Positions 39,051 through 53,200 of a stretch of DNA of 64,000 nt are shown here, piece by piece. The position numbers and the translations under genes are program-made. The notes under the pieces are model-generated. The model had not been told where the DNA came from, made no database searches, and was given only the letters and a program-made list of their open reading frames with translations. The stretch comes from Gibbula magus. Taxonomy: Eukaryota > Mollusca > Gastropoda > Trochida > Trochidae. Position 1 is the stretch's first letter. Every line of letters starts with the position of its first letter. The stretch spans positions 1-64,000 of the forward strand of contig CAKZFU010000096.1 of the NCBI GenBank assembly GCA_936450465.1, written 5' to 3'.

Positions 39051-39268
39051 GATTCGAAAAGTGAATGCGTCTATGCGACCGGCAGGATGTGAGCTTCCAT
39101 AGGAGACCATCAAAAGTTGTCTAGGCCAAAGTGACTTTTGGCCCAAAATTGGGCCTACAGGAATGACTATAACGGCACGGTTTGCCCATAAGACGGTCAC
39201 CGATTCCAAAAGTGAACGCGTCTATGCGACCGACAGGATGAGACCTTCCATAGGAGACCATCAAAAGT

Positions 39269-39275
39269 AAAATGT
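39269..39275. repeat. 7-bp insertion in a B monomer
   Basis: CAAAAGTAAAATGTTGTCTAGG replaces CAAAAGTTGTCTAGG in the shared core, and the B-to-B spacing is 302 bp. AAAATGT is not a simple copy of the adjacent bases. The preceding A (39055) also has a private GATTCGAAAAG. This is the only insertion other than foldbacks and whole monomers that I see in the HOR. Confidence 0.9.
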
Positions 39276-41970
39276 TGTCTAGGCCAAAGTCACCTTTTGG
39301 CCCATTTTTGGGCATGAGCTTAACGGCACGGGTTGCCGATAAGACGGCAACCGATTCCAAAAGTGAATGCGTCTATGCGACCGGCAGGATGTGAGCTTCC
39401 ATAGGAGACCATCAAAAGTTGTCTAGGCCAAAGTGACTTTTGGCCCAAAATTGGGCCTACAGGAATGACTATAACGGCACGGTTTGCCCATAAGACGGTC
39501 ACCGATTCCAAAAGTGAACGCGTCTATGCGACCGACAGGATGAGACCTTCCATAGGAGACCATCAAAAGTTGTCTAGGCCAAAGTCACCTTTTGGCCCAT
39601 TTTTGGGCATGAGCTTAACGGCACGGGTTGCCGATAAGACGGCAACCGATTCCAAAAGTGAATGCGTCTATGCGACCGGCAGGATGTGAGCTTCCATAGG
39701 AGACCATCAAAAGTTGTCTAGGCCAAAGTGACTTTTGGCCCAAAATTGGGCCTACAGGAATGACTATAACGGCACGGTTTGCCCATAAGACGGTCACCGA
39801 TTCCAAAAGTGAACGCGTCTATGCGACCGACAGGATGAGACCTTCCATAGGAGACCATCAAAAGTTGTCTAGGCCAAAGTCACCTTTTGGCCCATTTTTG
39901 GGCATGAGCTTAACGGCACGGGTTGCCGATAAGACGGCAACCGATTCCAAAAGTGAATGCGTCTATGCGACCGGCAGGATGTGAGCTTCCATAGGAGACC
40001 ATCAAAAGTTGTCTAGGCCAAAGTGACTTTTGGCCCAAAATTGGGCCTACAGGAATGACTATAACGGCACGGTTTGCCCATAAGACGGTCACCGATTCCA
40101 AAAGTGAACGCGTCTATGCGACCGACAGGATGAGACCTTCCATAGGAGACCATCAAAAGTTGTCTAGGCCAAAGTCACCTTTTGGCCCATTTTTGGGCAT
40201 GAGCTTAACGGCACGGGTTGCCGATAAGACGGCAACCGATTCCAAAAGTGAATGCGTCTATGCGACCGGCAGGATGTGAGCTTCCATAGGAGACCATCAA
40301 AAGTTGTCTAGGCCAAAGTGACTTTTGGCCCAAAATTGGGCCTACAGGAATGACTATAACGGCACGGTTTGCCCATAAGACGGTCACCGATTCCAAAAGT
40401 GAACGCGTCTATGCGACCGACAGGATGAGACCTTCCATAGGAGACCATCAAAAGTTGTCTAGGCCAAAGTCACCTTTTGGCCCATTTTTGGGCATGAGCT
40501 TAACGGCACGGGTTGCCGATAAGACGGCAACCGATTCCAAAAGTGAATGCGTCTATGCGACCGGCAGGATGTGAGCTTCCATAGGAGACCATCAAAAGTT
40601 GTCTAGGCCAAAGTGACTTTTGGCCCAAAATTGGGCCTACAGGAATGACTATAACGGCACGGTTTGCCCATAAGACGGTCACCGATTCCAAAAGTGAACG
40701 CGTCTATGCGACCGACAGGATGAGACCTTCCATAGGAGACCATCAAAAGTTGTCTAGGCCAAAGTCACCTTTTGGCCCATTTTTGGGCATGAGCTTAACG
40801 GCACGGGTTGCCGATAAGACGGCAACCGATTCCAAAAGTGAATGCGTCTATGCGACCGGCAGGATGTGAGCTTCCATAGGAGACCATCAAAAGTTGTCTA
40901 GGCCAAAGTGACTTTTGGCCCAAAATTGGGCCTACAGGAATGACTATAACGGCACGGTTTGCCCATAAGACGGTCACCGATTCCAAAAGTGAACGCGTCT
41001 ATGCGACCGACAGGATGAGACCTTCCATAGGAGACCATCAAAAGTTGTCTAGGCCAAAGTCACCTTTTGGCCCATTTTTGGGCATGAGCTTAACGGCACG
41101 GGTTGCCGATAAGACGGCAACCGATTCCAAAAGTGAATGCGTCTATGCGACCGGCAGGATGTGAGCTTCCATAGGAGACCATCAAAAGTTGTCTAGGCCA
41201 AAGTGACTTTTGGCCCAAAATTGGGCCTACAGGAATGACTATAACGGCACGGTTTGCCCATAAGACGGTCACCGATTCCAAAAGTGAACGCGTCTATGCG
41301 ACCGACAGGATGAGACCTTCCATAGGAGACCATCAAAAGTTGTCTAGGCCAAAGTCACCTTTTGGCCCATTTTTGGGCATGAGCTTAACGGCACGGGTTG
41401 CCGATAAGACGGCAACCGATTCCAAAAGTGAATGCGTCTATGCGACCGGCAGGATGTGAGCTTCCATAGGAGACCATCAAAAGTTGTCGAGGCCAAAGTG
41501 ACTTTTGGCCCAAAATTGGACCTACAGGAATGACTATAACGGCACGGTTTGCCCATAAGACGGTCACCGATTCCAAAAGTGAACGCGTCTATGCGACCGA
41601 CAGGATGAGACCTTCCATAGGAGACCATCAAAAGTTGTCTAGGCCAAAGTCACCTTTTGGCCCATTTTTGGGCATGAGCTTAACGGCACGGGTTGCCGAT
41701 AAGACGGCAACCGATTCCAAAAGTGAATGCGTCTATGCGACCGGCAGGATGTGAGCTTCCATAGGAGACCATCAAAAGTTGTCTAGGCCAAAGTGACTTT
41801 TGGCCCAAAATTGGGCCTACAGGAATGACTATAACGGCACGGTTTGCCCATAAGACGGTCACCGATTCCAAAAGTGAACGCGTCTATGCGACCGACAGGA
41901 TGAGACCTTCCATAGGAGACCATCAAAAGTTGTATAGGCCAAAGTCACCTTTTGGCCCATTTTTGGGCAT

Positions 41971-41976
41971 AAGCTT
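41971..41976. other. Private HindIII-type site in one A monomer
   Basis: GCATAAGCTTAACGG replaces GCATGAGCTTAACGG in a single A. The change removes the ATG at the head of A and creates AAGCTT, a unique landmark in an otherwise repetitive stretch. The B just before it has GTATAGGCC (near 41934) instead of GTCTAGGCC. Confidence 0.8.
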
Positions 41977-43133
41977 AACGGCACGGGTTGCCGATAAGAC
42001 GGCAACCGATTCCAAAAGTGAATGCGTCTATGCGACCGGCAGGATGTGAGCTTCCATAGGAGACCATCAAAAGTTGTCTAGGCCAAAGTGACTTTTGGCC
42101 CAAAATTGGGCCTACAGGAATGACTATAACGGCACGGTTTGCCCATAAGACGGTCACCGATTCCAAAAGTGAACGCGTCTATGCGACCGACAGGATGAGA
42201 CCTTCCATAGGAGACCATCAAAAGTTGTCTAGGCCAAAGTCACCTTTTGGCCCATTTTTGGGCATGAGCTTAACGGCACGGGTTGCCGATAAGACGGCAA
42301 CCGATTCCAAAAGTGAATGCGTCTATGCGACCGGCAGGATGTGAGCTTCCATAGGAGACCATCAAAAGTTGTCTAGGCCAAAGTGACTTTTGGCCCAAAA
42401 TTGGGCCTACAGGAATGATTATAACGGCACGGTTTGCCCATAAGACGGTCACCGATTCCAAAAGTGAACGCGTCTATGCGACCGACAGGATGAGACCTTC
42501 CATAGGAGACCATCAAAAGTTGTCTAGGCCAAAGTCACCTTTTGGCCCATTTTTGGGCATGAGCTTAACGGCACGGGTTGCCGATAAGACGGCAACCGAT
42601 TCCAAAAGTGAATGCGCCTATGCGACCGGCAGGATGTGAGCTTCCATAGGAGACCATCAAAAGTTGTCTAGGCCAAAGTGACTTTTGGCCCAAAATTGGG
42701 CCTACAGGAATGACTATAACGGCACGGTTTGCCCATAAGACGGTCACCGATTCCAAAAGTGAACGCGTCTATGCGACCGACAGGATGAGACCTTCCATAG
42801 GAGACCATCAAAAGTTGTCTAGGCCAAAGTCACCTTTTGGCCCATTTTTGGGCATGAGCTTAACGGCACGGGTTGCCGATAAGACAGCAACCGATTCCAA
42901 AAGTGAATGCGTCTATGCGACCGGCAGGATGTGAGCTTCCATAGGAGACCATCAAAAGTTGTCTAGGCCAAAGTGACTTTTGGCCCAAAATTGGGCCTAC
43001 AGGAATGACTATAACGGCACGGTTTGCCCATAAGACGGTCACCGATTCCAAAAGTGAACGCGTCTATGCGACCGACAGGATGAGACCTTCCATAGGAGAC
43101 CATCAAAAGTTGTCTAGGCCAAAGTCACCTTTT

Positions 43134-43420
43134 GGCCCATTTTTGGGCATGAGCTTAACGGCACGGGTTGCCGATAAGACGGCAACCGATTCCAAAAGTG
43201 AATGCGTCTATGCGACCGGCAGGATGTGAGCTTCCATAGGAGACCATCAAAAGTTGTCTAGGCCAAAGTCACCTTTTGGCCCATTTTTGGGCATGAGCTT
43301 AACGGCACGGGTTGCCGATAAGACGGCAACCGATTCCAAAAGTGAATGCGTCTATGCGACCGGCAGGATGTGAGCTTCCATAGGAGACCATCAAAAGTTG
43401 TCTAGGCCAAAGTGACTTTT
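43134..43420. repeat. A-A join (extra A monomer), 43.2 kb
   Basis: A (43134-43277, 144 bp, tail GTCACCTTTT) is followed by A (43278-43420). The B-to-B spacing is 439 bp. It has the same form as the join at 15342, with no shared private variants that would show common origin. Confidence 0.95.
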
Positions 43421-45780
43421 GGCCCAAAATTGGGCCTACAGGAATGACTATAACGGCACGGTTTGCCCATAAGACGGTCACCGATTCCAAAAGTGAACGC
43501 GTCTATGCGACCGACAGGATGAGACCTTCCATAGGAGACCATCAAAAGTTGTCTAGGCCAAAGTCACCTTTTGGCCCATTTTTGGGCATGAGCTTAACGG
43601 CACGGGTTGCCGATAAGACGGCAACCGATTCCAAAAGTGAATGCGTCTATGCGACCGGCAGGATGTGAGCTTCCATAGGAGACCATCAAAAGTTGTCTAG
43701 GCCAAAGTGACTTTTGGCCCAAAATTGGGCCTACAGGAATGACTATAACGGCACGGTTTGCCCATAAGACGGTCACCGATTCCAAAAGTGAACGCGTCTA
43801 TGCGACCGACAGGATGAGACCTTCCATAGGAGACCATCAAAAGTTGTCTAGGCCAAAGTCACCTTTTGGCCCATTTTTGGGCATGAGCTTAACGGCACGG
43901 GTTGCCGATAAGACGGCAACCGATTCCAAAAGTGAATGCGTCTATGCGACCGGCAGGATGTGAGCTTCCATAGGAGACCATCAAAAGTTGTCTAGGCCAA
44001 AGTGACTTTTGGCCCAAAATTGGGCCTACAGGAATGACTATAACGGCACGGTTTGCCCATAAGACGGTCACCGATTCCAAAAGTGAACGCGTCTATGCGA
44101 CCGACAGGATGAGACCTTCCATAGGAGACCATCAAAAGTTGTCTAGGCCAAAGTCACCTTTTGGCCCATTTTTGGGCATGAGCTTAACGGCACGGGTTGC
44201 CGATAAGACGGCAACCGATTCCAAAAGTGAATGCGTCTATGCGACCGGCAGGATGTGAGCTTCCATAGGAGACCATCAAAAGTTGTCTAGGCCAAAGTGA
44301 CTTTTGGCCCAAAATTGGGCCTACAGGAATGACTATAACGGCACGGTTTGCCCATAAGACGGTCACCGATTCCAAAAGTGAACGCGTCTATGCGACCGAC
44401 AGGATGAGACCTTCCATAGGAGACCATCAAAAGTTGTCTAGGCCAAAGTCACCTTTTGGCCCATTTTTGGGCATGAGCTTAACGGCACGGGTTGCCGATA
44501 AGACGGCAACCGATTCCAAAAGTGAATGCGTCTATGCGACCGGCAGGATGTGAGCTTCCATAGGAGACCATCAAAAGTTGTCTAGGCCAAAGTGACTTTT
44601 GGCCCAAAATTGGGCCTACAGGAATGACTATAACGGCACGGTTTGCCCATAAGACGGTCACCGATTCCAAAAGTGAACGCGTCTATGCGACCGACAGGAT
44701 GAGACCTTCCATAGGAGACCATCAAAAGTTGTCTAGGCCAAAGTCACCTTTTGGCCCATTTTTGGGCATGAGCTTAACGGCACGGGTTGCCGATAAGACG
44801 GGAACCGATTCCAAAAGTGAATGCGTCTATGCGACCGGCAGGATGTGAGCTTCCATAGGAGACCATCAAAAGTTGTCTAGGCCAAAGTGACTTTTGGCCC
44901 AAAATTGGGCCTACAGGAATGACTATAACGGCACGGTTTGCCCATAAGACGGTCACCGATTCCAAAAGTGAACGCGTCTATGCGACCGACAGGATGAGAC
45001 CTTCCATAGGAGACCATCAAAAGTTGTCTAGGCCAAAGTCACCTTTTGGCCCATTTTTGGGCATGAGCTTAACGGCACGGGTTGCCGATAAGACGGCAAC
45101 CGATTCCAAAAGTGAATGCGTCTATGCGACCGGCAGGATGTGAGCTTCCATAGGAGACCATCAAAAGTTGTCTAGGCCAAAGTGACTTTTGGCCCAAAAT
45201 TGGGCCTACAGGAATGACTATAACGGCACGGTTTGCCCATAAGACGGTCACCGATTCCAAAAGTGAACGCGTCTATGCGACCGACAGGATGAGACCTTCC
45301 ATAGGAGACCATCAAAAGTTGTCTAGGCCAAAGTCACCTTTTGGCCCATTTTTGGGCATGAGCTTAACGGCACGGGTTGCCGATAAGACGGCAACCGATT
45401 CCAAAAGTGAATGCGTCTATGCGACCGGCAGGATGTGAGCTTCCATAGGAGACCATCAAAAGTTGTCTAGGCCAAAGTGACTTTTGGCCCAAAATTGGGC
45501 CTACAGGAATGACTATAACGGCACGGTTTGCCCATAAGACGGTCACCGATTCCAAAAGTGAACGCGTCTATGCGACCGACAGGATGAGACCTTCCATAGG
45601 AGACCATCAAAAGTTGTCTAGGCCAAAGTCACCTTTTGGCCCATTTTTGGGCATGAGCTTAACGGCACGGGTTGCCGATAAGACGGCAACCGATTCCAAA
45701 AGTGAATGCGTCTATGCGACCGGCAGGATGTGAGCTTCCATAGGAGACCATCAAAAGTTGTCTAGGCCAAAGTGACTTTT

Positions 45781-46084
45781 GGCCCAAAATTGGGCCTACA
45801 GGAATGACTATAACGGCACGGTTTGCCCATAAGACGGTCACCGATTCCAAAAGTGAACGCGTCTATGCGACCGACAGGATGAGACCTTCCATAGGAGACC
45901 ATCAAAAGTTGTCTAGGCCAAAGTCACCTTTTGGCCCAATTTTGGGCCTACAGGAATGACTATAACGGCACGGTTTGCCCATAAGACGGTCACCGATTCC
46001 AAAAGTGAACGCGTCTATGCGACCGGCAGGATGAGACCTTCCATAGGAGACCATCAAAAGTTGTCTAGGCCAAAGTCACCTTTT
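45781..46084. repeat. B-B join with flipped dyad head, 45.9 kb
   Basis: B (45781-45932, with full 152-bp tail GTCACCTTTT) is followed by B (45933-46084). The second head reads GGCCCAATTTTGGGCC, the exact reverse complement of the normal B head GGCCCAAAATTGGGCC. The second B also carries the A-type GACCGGCAGG near 46022 within an otherwise B context. The head may be an inversion of the dyad or an A/B hybrid; the A-type patch suggests a conversion tract. Confidence 0.9.
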
Positions 46085-48292
46085 GGCCCATTTTTGGGCA
46101 TGAGCTTAACGGCACGGGTTGCCAATAAGACGGCAACCGATTCCAAAAGTGAATGCGTCTATGCGACCGGCAGGATGTGAGCTTCCATAGGAGACCATCA
46201 AAAGTTGTCTAGGCCAAAGTGACTTTTGGCCCAAAATTGGGCCTACAGGAATGACTATAACGGCACGGTTTGCCCATAAGACGGTCACCGATTCCAAAAG
46301 TGAACGCGTCTATGCGACCGACAGGATGAGACCTTCCATAGGAGACCATCAAAAGTTGTCTAGGCCAAAGTCACCTTTTGGCCCATTTTTGGGCATGAGC
46401 TTAACGGCACGGGTTGCCGATAAGACGGCAACCGATTCCAAAAGTGAATGCGTCTATGCGACCGGCAGGATGTGAGCTTCCATAGGAGACCATCAAAAGT
46501 TGTCTAGGCCAAAGTGACTTTTGGCCCAAAATTGGGCCTACAGGAATGACTATAACGGTACGGTTTGCCCATAAGACGGTCACCGATTCCAAAAGTGAAC
46601 GCGTCTATGCAACCGACAGGATGAGACCTTCCATAGGAGACCATCAAAAGTTGTCTAGGCCAAAGTCACCTTTTGGCCCATTTTTGGGCATGAGCTTAAC
46701 GGCACGGGTTGCCGATAAGACGGCAACCGATTCCAAAAGTGAATGCGTCTATGCGACCGGCAGGATGTGAGCTTCCATAGGAGACCATCAAAAGTTGTCT
46801 AGGCCAAAGTGACTTTTGGCCCAAAATTGGGCCTACAGGAATGACTATAACGGCACGGTTTGCCCATAAGACGGTCACCGATTCCAAAAGTGAACGCGTC
46901 TATGCGACCGACAGGATGAGACCTTCCATAGGAGACCATCAAAAGTTGTCTAGGCCAAAGTCACCTTTTGGCCCATTTTTGGGCATGAGCTTAACGGCAC
47001 GGGTTGCCGATAAGACGGCAACCGATTCCAAAAGTGAATGCGTCTATGCGACCGGCAGGATGTGAGCTTCCATAGGAGACCATCAAAAGTTGTCTAGGCC
47101 AAAGTGACTTTTGGCCCAAAATTGGGCCTACAGGAATGACTATAACGGCACGGTTTGCCCATAAGACGGTCACCGATTCCAAAAGTGAACGCGTCTATGC
47201 GACCGACAGGATGAGACCTTCCATAGGAGACCATCAAAAGTTGTCTAGGCCAAAGTCACCTTTTGGCCCATTTTTGGGCATGAGCTTAACGGCACGGGTT
47301 GCCGATAAGACGGCAACCGATTCCAAAAGTGAATGCGTCTATGCGACCGGCAGGATGTGAGCTTCCATAGGAGACCATCAAAAGTTGTCTAGGCCAAAGT
47401 GACTTTTGGCCCAAAATTGGGCCTACAGGAATGACTATAACGGCACGGTTTGCCCATAAGACGGTCACCGATTCCAAAAGTGAACGCGTCTATGCGACCG
47501 ACAGGATGAGACCTTCCATAGGAGACCATCAAAAGTTGTCTAGGCCAAAGTCACCTTTTGGCCCATTTTTGGGCATGAGCTTAACGGCACGGGTTGCCGA
47601 TAAGACGGCAACCGATTCCAAAAGTGAATGCGTCTATGCGACCGGCAGGATGTGAGCTTCCATAGGAGACCATCAAAAGTTGTCTAGGCCAAAGTGACTT
47701 TTGGCCCAAAATTGGGCCTACAGGAATGACTATAACGGCACGGTTTGCCCATAAGACGGTCACCGATTCCAATAATGAACGCGTCTATGCGACCGACAGG
47801 ATGAGACCTTCCATAGGAGACCATCAAAAGTTGTCTAGGCCAAAGTCACCTTTTGGCCCATTTTTGGGCATGAGCTTAACGTCACGGATTGCCGATAAGA
47901 CGGCAACCGATTCCAAAAGTGAATGCGTCTATGCGACCGGCAGGATGTGAGCTTCCATAGGAGACCATCAAAAGTTGTCTAGGCCAAAGTGACTTTTGGC
48001 CCAAAATTGGGCCTACAGGAATGACTATAACGGCACGGTTTGCCCATAAGACGGTCACCGATTCCAAAAGTGAACGCGTCTATGCGACCGACAGGATGAG
48101 ACCTTCCATAGGAGACCATCAAAAGTTGTCTAGGCCAAAGTCACCTTTTGGCCCATTTTTGGGCATGAGCTTAACGGCACGGGTTGCCGATAAGACGGCA
48201 ACCGATTCCAAAAGTGAATGCGTCTATGCGACCGGCAGGATGTGAGCTTCCATAGGAGACCATCAAAAGTTGTCTAGGCCAAAGTGACTTTT

Positions 48293-48595
48293 GGCCCAAA
48301 ATTGGGCCTACAGGAATGACTATAACGGCACGGTTTGCCCATAAGACGGTCACCGATTCCAAAAGTGAACGCGTCTATGCGACCGACAGGATGAGACCTT
48401 CCATAGGAGACCATCAAAAGTTGTCTAGGCCAAAGTGACTTTTGGCCCAAAATTGGGCCTACAGGAATGACTATTACGGCACGGTTTGCCCATAAGACGG
48501 TCACCGATTCCAAAAGTGAACGCGTCTATGCGACCGACAGGATGAGACCTTCCATAGGAGACCATCAAAAGTTGTCTAGGCCAAAGTCACCTTTT
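48293..48595. repeat. B-B join (extra B monomer), 48.4 kb
   Basis: B (48293-48443, A-type tail) is followed by B (48444-48595), with the switch in the shared core. It is copied at 50070 by the 1626-bp duplication. Confidence 0.95.
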
Positions 48596-49918
48596 GGCCC
48601 ATTTTTGGGCATGAGCTTAACGGCACGGGTTGCCGATAAGACGGCAACCGATTCCAAAAGTGAATGCGTCTATGCGACCGGCAGGATGTGAGCTTCCATA
48701 GGAGACCATCAAAAGTTGTCTAGGCCAAAGTGACTTTTGGCCCAAAATTGGGCCTACAGGAATGACTATAACGGCACGGTTTGCCCATAAGACGGTCACC
48801 GATTCCAAAAGTGAACGCGTCTATGCGACCGACAGGATGAGACCTTCCATAGGAGACCATCAAAAGTTGTCTAGGCCAAAGTCACCTTTTGGCCCATTTT
48901 TGGGCATGAGCTTAACGGCACGGGTTGCCGATAAGACGGCAACCGATTCCAAAAGTGAATGCGTCTATGCGACCGGCAGGATGTGAGCTTCCATAGGAGA
49001 CCATCAAAAGTTGTCTAGGCCAAAGTGACTTTTGGCCCAAAATTGGGCCTACAGGAATGACTATAACGGCACGGTTTGCCCATAAGACGGTCACCGATTC
49101 CAAAAGTGAACGCGTCTATGCGACCGACAGGATGAGACCTTCCATAGGAGACCATCAAAAGTTGTCTAGGCCAAAGTCACCTTTTGGCCCATTTTTGGGC
49201 ATGAGCTTAACGGCACGGGTTGCCGATAAGACGGCAACCGATTCCAAAAGTGAATGCGTCTATGCGACCGGCAGGATGTGAGCTTCCATAGGAGACCATC
49301 AAAAGTTGTCTAGGCCAAAGTGACTTTTGGCCCAAAATTGGGCCTACAGGAATGACTATAACGGCACGGTTTGCCCATAAGACGGTCACCGATTCCAAAA
49401 GTGAACGCGTCTATGCGACCGACAGGATGAGACCTTCCATAGGAGACCATCAAAAGTTGTCTAGGCCAAAGTAACCTTTTGGCCCATTTTTGGGCATGAG
49501 CTTAACGTCACGGATTGCCGATAAGACGGCAACCGATTCCAAAAGTGAATGCGTCTATGCGACCGGCAGGATGTGAGCTTCCATAGGAGACCATCAAAAG
49601 TTGTCTAGGCCAAAGTGACTTTTGGCCCAAAATTGGGCCTACAGGAATGACTATAACGGCACGGTTTGCCCATAAGACGGTCACCGATTCCAAAAGTGAA
49701 CGCGTCTATGCGACCGACAGGATGAGACCTTCCATAGGAGACCATCAAAAGTTGTCTAGGCCAAAGTCACCTTTTGGCCCATTTTTGGGCATGAGCTTAA
49801 CGGCACGGGTTGCCGATAAGACGGCAACCGATTCCAAAAGTGAATGCGTCTATGCGACCGGCAGGATGTGAGCTTCCATAGGAGACCATCAAAAGTTGTC
49901 TAGGCCAAAGTGACTTTT

Positions 49919-50221
49919 GGCCCAAAATTGGGCCTACAGGAATGACTATAACGGCACGGTTTGCCCATAAGACGGTCACCGATTCCAAAAGTGAACGCGT
50001 CTATGCGACCGACAGGATGAGACCTTCCATAGGAGACCATCAAAAGTTGTCTAGGCCAAAGTGACTTTTGGCCCAAAATTGGGCCTACAGGAATGAATAT
50101 AACGGCACGGTTTGCCCATAAGACGGTCACCGATTCCAAAAGTGAACGCGTCTATGCGACCGACAGGATGAGACCTTCCATAGGAGACCATCAAAAGTTG
50201 TCTAGGCCAAAGTCACCTTTT
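49919..50221. repeat. B-B join (extra B monomer), 50.1 kb
   Basis: B (49919-50069) is followed by B (50070-50221). The second B has a private GAATATAACGG. It is the partner of the join at 48444. Confidence 0.95.
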
Positions 50222-53200
50222 GGCCCATTTTTGGGCATGAGCTTAACGGCACGGGTTGCCGATAAGACGGCAACCGATTCCAAAAGTGAATGCGTCTATG
50301 CGACCGGCAGGATGTGAGCTTCCATAGGAGACCATCAAAAGTTGTCTAGGCCAAAGTGACTTTTGGCCCAAAATTGGGCCTACAGGAATGACTATAACGG
50401 CACGGTTTGCCCATAAGACGGTCACCGATTCCAAAAGTGAACGCGTCTATGCGACCGACAGGATGAGACCTTCCATAGGAGACCATCAAAAGTTGTCTAG
50501 GCCAAAGTCACCTTTTGGCCCATTTTTGGGCATGAGCTTAACGGCACGGGTTGCCGATAAGACGGCAACCGATTCCAAAAGTGAATGCGTCTATGCGACC
50601 GGCAGGATGTGAGCTTCCATAGGAGACCATCAAAAGTTGTCTAGGCCAAAGTGACTTTTGGCCCAAAATTGGGCCTACAGGAATGACTATAACGGCACGG
50701 TTTGCCCATAAGACGGTCACCGATTCCAAAAGTGAACGCGTCTATGCGACCGACAGGATGAGACCTTCCATAGGAGACCATCAAAAGTTGTCTAGGCCAA
50801 AGTCACCTTTTGGCCCATTTTTGGGCATGAGCTTAACGGCACGGGTTGCCGATAAGACGGCAACCGATTCCAAAAGTGAATGCGTCTATGCGACCGGCAG
50901 GATGTGAGCTTCCATAGGAGACCATCAAAAGTTGTCTAGGCCAAAGTGACTTTTGGCCCAAAATTGGGCCTACAGGAATGACTATAACGGCACGGTTTGC
51001 CCATAAGACGGTCACCGATTCCAAAAGTGAACGCGTCTATGCGACCGACAGGATGAGACCTTCCATAGGAGACCATCAAAAGTTGTCTAGGCCAAAGTCA
51101 CCTTTTGGCCCATTTTTGGGCATGAGCTTAACGGCACGGGTTGCCGATAAGACGGCAACCGATTCCAAAAGTGAATGCGTCTATGCGACCGGCAGGATGT
51201 GAGCTTCCATAGGAGACCATCAAAAGTTGTCTAGGCCAAAGTGACTTTTGGCCCAAAATTGGGCCTACAGGAATGACTATAACGGCACGGTTTGCCCATA
51301 AGACGGTCACCGATTCCAAAAGTGAACGCGTCTATACGACCGACAGGATGAGACCTTCCATAGGAGACCATCAAAAGTTGTCTAGGCCAAAGTCACCTTT
51401 AGGCCCATTTTTGGGCATGAGCTTAACGGCACGGGTTGCCGATAAGACGGCAACCGATTCCAAAAGTGAATGCGTCTATGCGACCGGCAGGATGTGAGCT
51501 TCCATAGGAGACCATCAAAAGTTGTCTAGGCCAAAGTGACTTTTGGCCCAAAATTGGGCCTACAGGAATGACTATAACGGCACGGTTTGCCCATAAGACG
51601 GTCACCGATTCCAAAAGTGAACGCGTCGATGCGACCGACAGGATGAGACCTTCCATAGGAGACCATCAAAAGTTGTCTAGGCCAAAGTCACCTTTTGGCC
51701 CATTTTTGGGCATGAGCTTAACGGCACGGGTTGCCGATAAGACGGCAACCGATTCCAAAAGTGAATGCGTCTATGCGACCGGCAGGATGTGAGCTTCCAT
51801 AGGAGACCATCAAAAGTTGTCTAGGCCAAAGTGACTTTTGGCCCAAAATTGGGCCTACAGGAATGACTATAACGGCACGGTTTGCCCATAAGACGGTCAC
51901 AGATTCCAAAAGTGAACGCGTCTATGCGACCGACAGGATGAGACCTTCCATAGGAGACCATCAAAAGTTGTCTAGGCCAAAGTCACCTTTTGGCCCATTT
52001 TTGGGCATGAGCTTAACGGCACGGGTTGCCGATAAGACGGCAACCGATTCCAAAAGTGAATGCGTCTATGCGACCGGCAGGATGTGAGCTTCCATAGGAG
52101 ACCATCAAAAGTTGTCTAGGCCAAAGTGACTTTTGGCCCAAAATTGGGCCTACAGGAATGACTATAACGGCACGGTTTGCCCATAAGACGGTCACCGATT
52201 CCAAAAGTGAACGCGTCTATGCGACCGACAGGATGAGACCTTCCATAGGAGACCATCAAAAGTTGTCTAGGCCAAAGTCACCTTTTGGCCCATTTTTGGG
52301 CATGAGTTTAACGGCACGGGTTGCCGATAAGACGGCAACCGATTCCAAAAGTGAATGCGTCTATGCGACCGGCAGGATGTGAGCTTCCATAGGAGACCAT
52401 CAAAAGTTGTCTAGGCCAAAGTGACTTTTGGCCCAAAATTGGGCCTACAGGAATGACTATAACGGCACGGTTTGCCCATAAGACGGTCACCGATTCCAAA
52501 AGTGAACGCGTCTATACGACCGACAGGATGAGACCTTCCATAGGAGACCATCAAAAGTTGTCTAGGCCAAAGTCACCTTTTGGCCCATTTTTGGGCATGA
52601 GCTTAACGGCACGGGTTGCCGATAAGACGGCAACCGATTCCAAAAGTGAATGCGTCTATGCGACCGGCAGGATGTGAGCTTCCATAGGAGACCATCAAAA
52701 GTTGTCTAGGCCAAAGTGACTTTTGGCCCAAAATTGGGCCTACAGGAATGACTATAACGGCACGGTTTGCCCATAAGACGGTCACCGATTCCAAAAGTGA
52801 ACGCGTCTATGCGACCGACAGGATGAGACCTTCCATAGGAGACCATCAAAAGTTGTCTAGGCCAAAGTCACCTTTTGGCCCATTTTTGGGCATGAGCTTA
52901 ACGGCACGGGTTGCCGATAAGACGGCAACCGATTCCAAAAGTGAATGCGTCTATGCGACCGGCAGGATGTGAGCTTCCATAGGAGACCATCAAAAGTTGT
53001 CTAGGCCAAAGTGACTTTTGGCCCAAAATTGGGCCTACAGGAATGACTATAACGGCACGGTTTGCCCATAAGACGGTCACCGATTCCAAAAGTGAACGCG
53101 TCTATGCGACCGACAGGATGAGACCTTCCATAGGAGACCATCAAAAGTTGTCTAGGCCAAAGTCACCTTTTGGCCCATTTTTGGGCATGAGCTTAACGGC

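Larger units (their letters stand above)
47878..50221. repeat. 1626-bp duplication
   Basis: The offset of 1626 bp equals 5 x 295 + 151. Paired marks: an A with CTTAACGTCACGGATTGCC (two G changes) at 47881 and 49507, and the B-B joins at 48444 and 50070; the distance between the marks is 563 bp in each copy. Private changes since then include TATTACGG near 48474, GAATATAACGG near 50097 and GTAACC near 49472. Confidence 0.85.

Noticed and set aside
39054..39057. GATTCGAAAAG as a functional motif
   Set aside because: A single private C to G change in one A monomer, not repeated.
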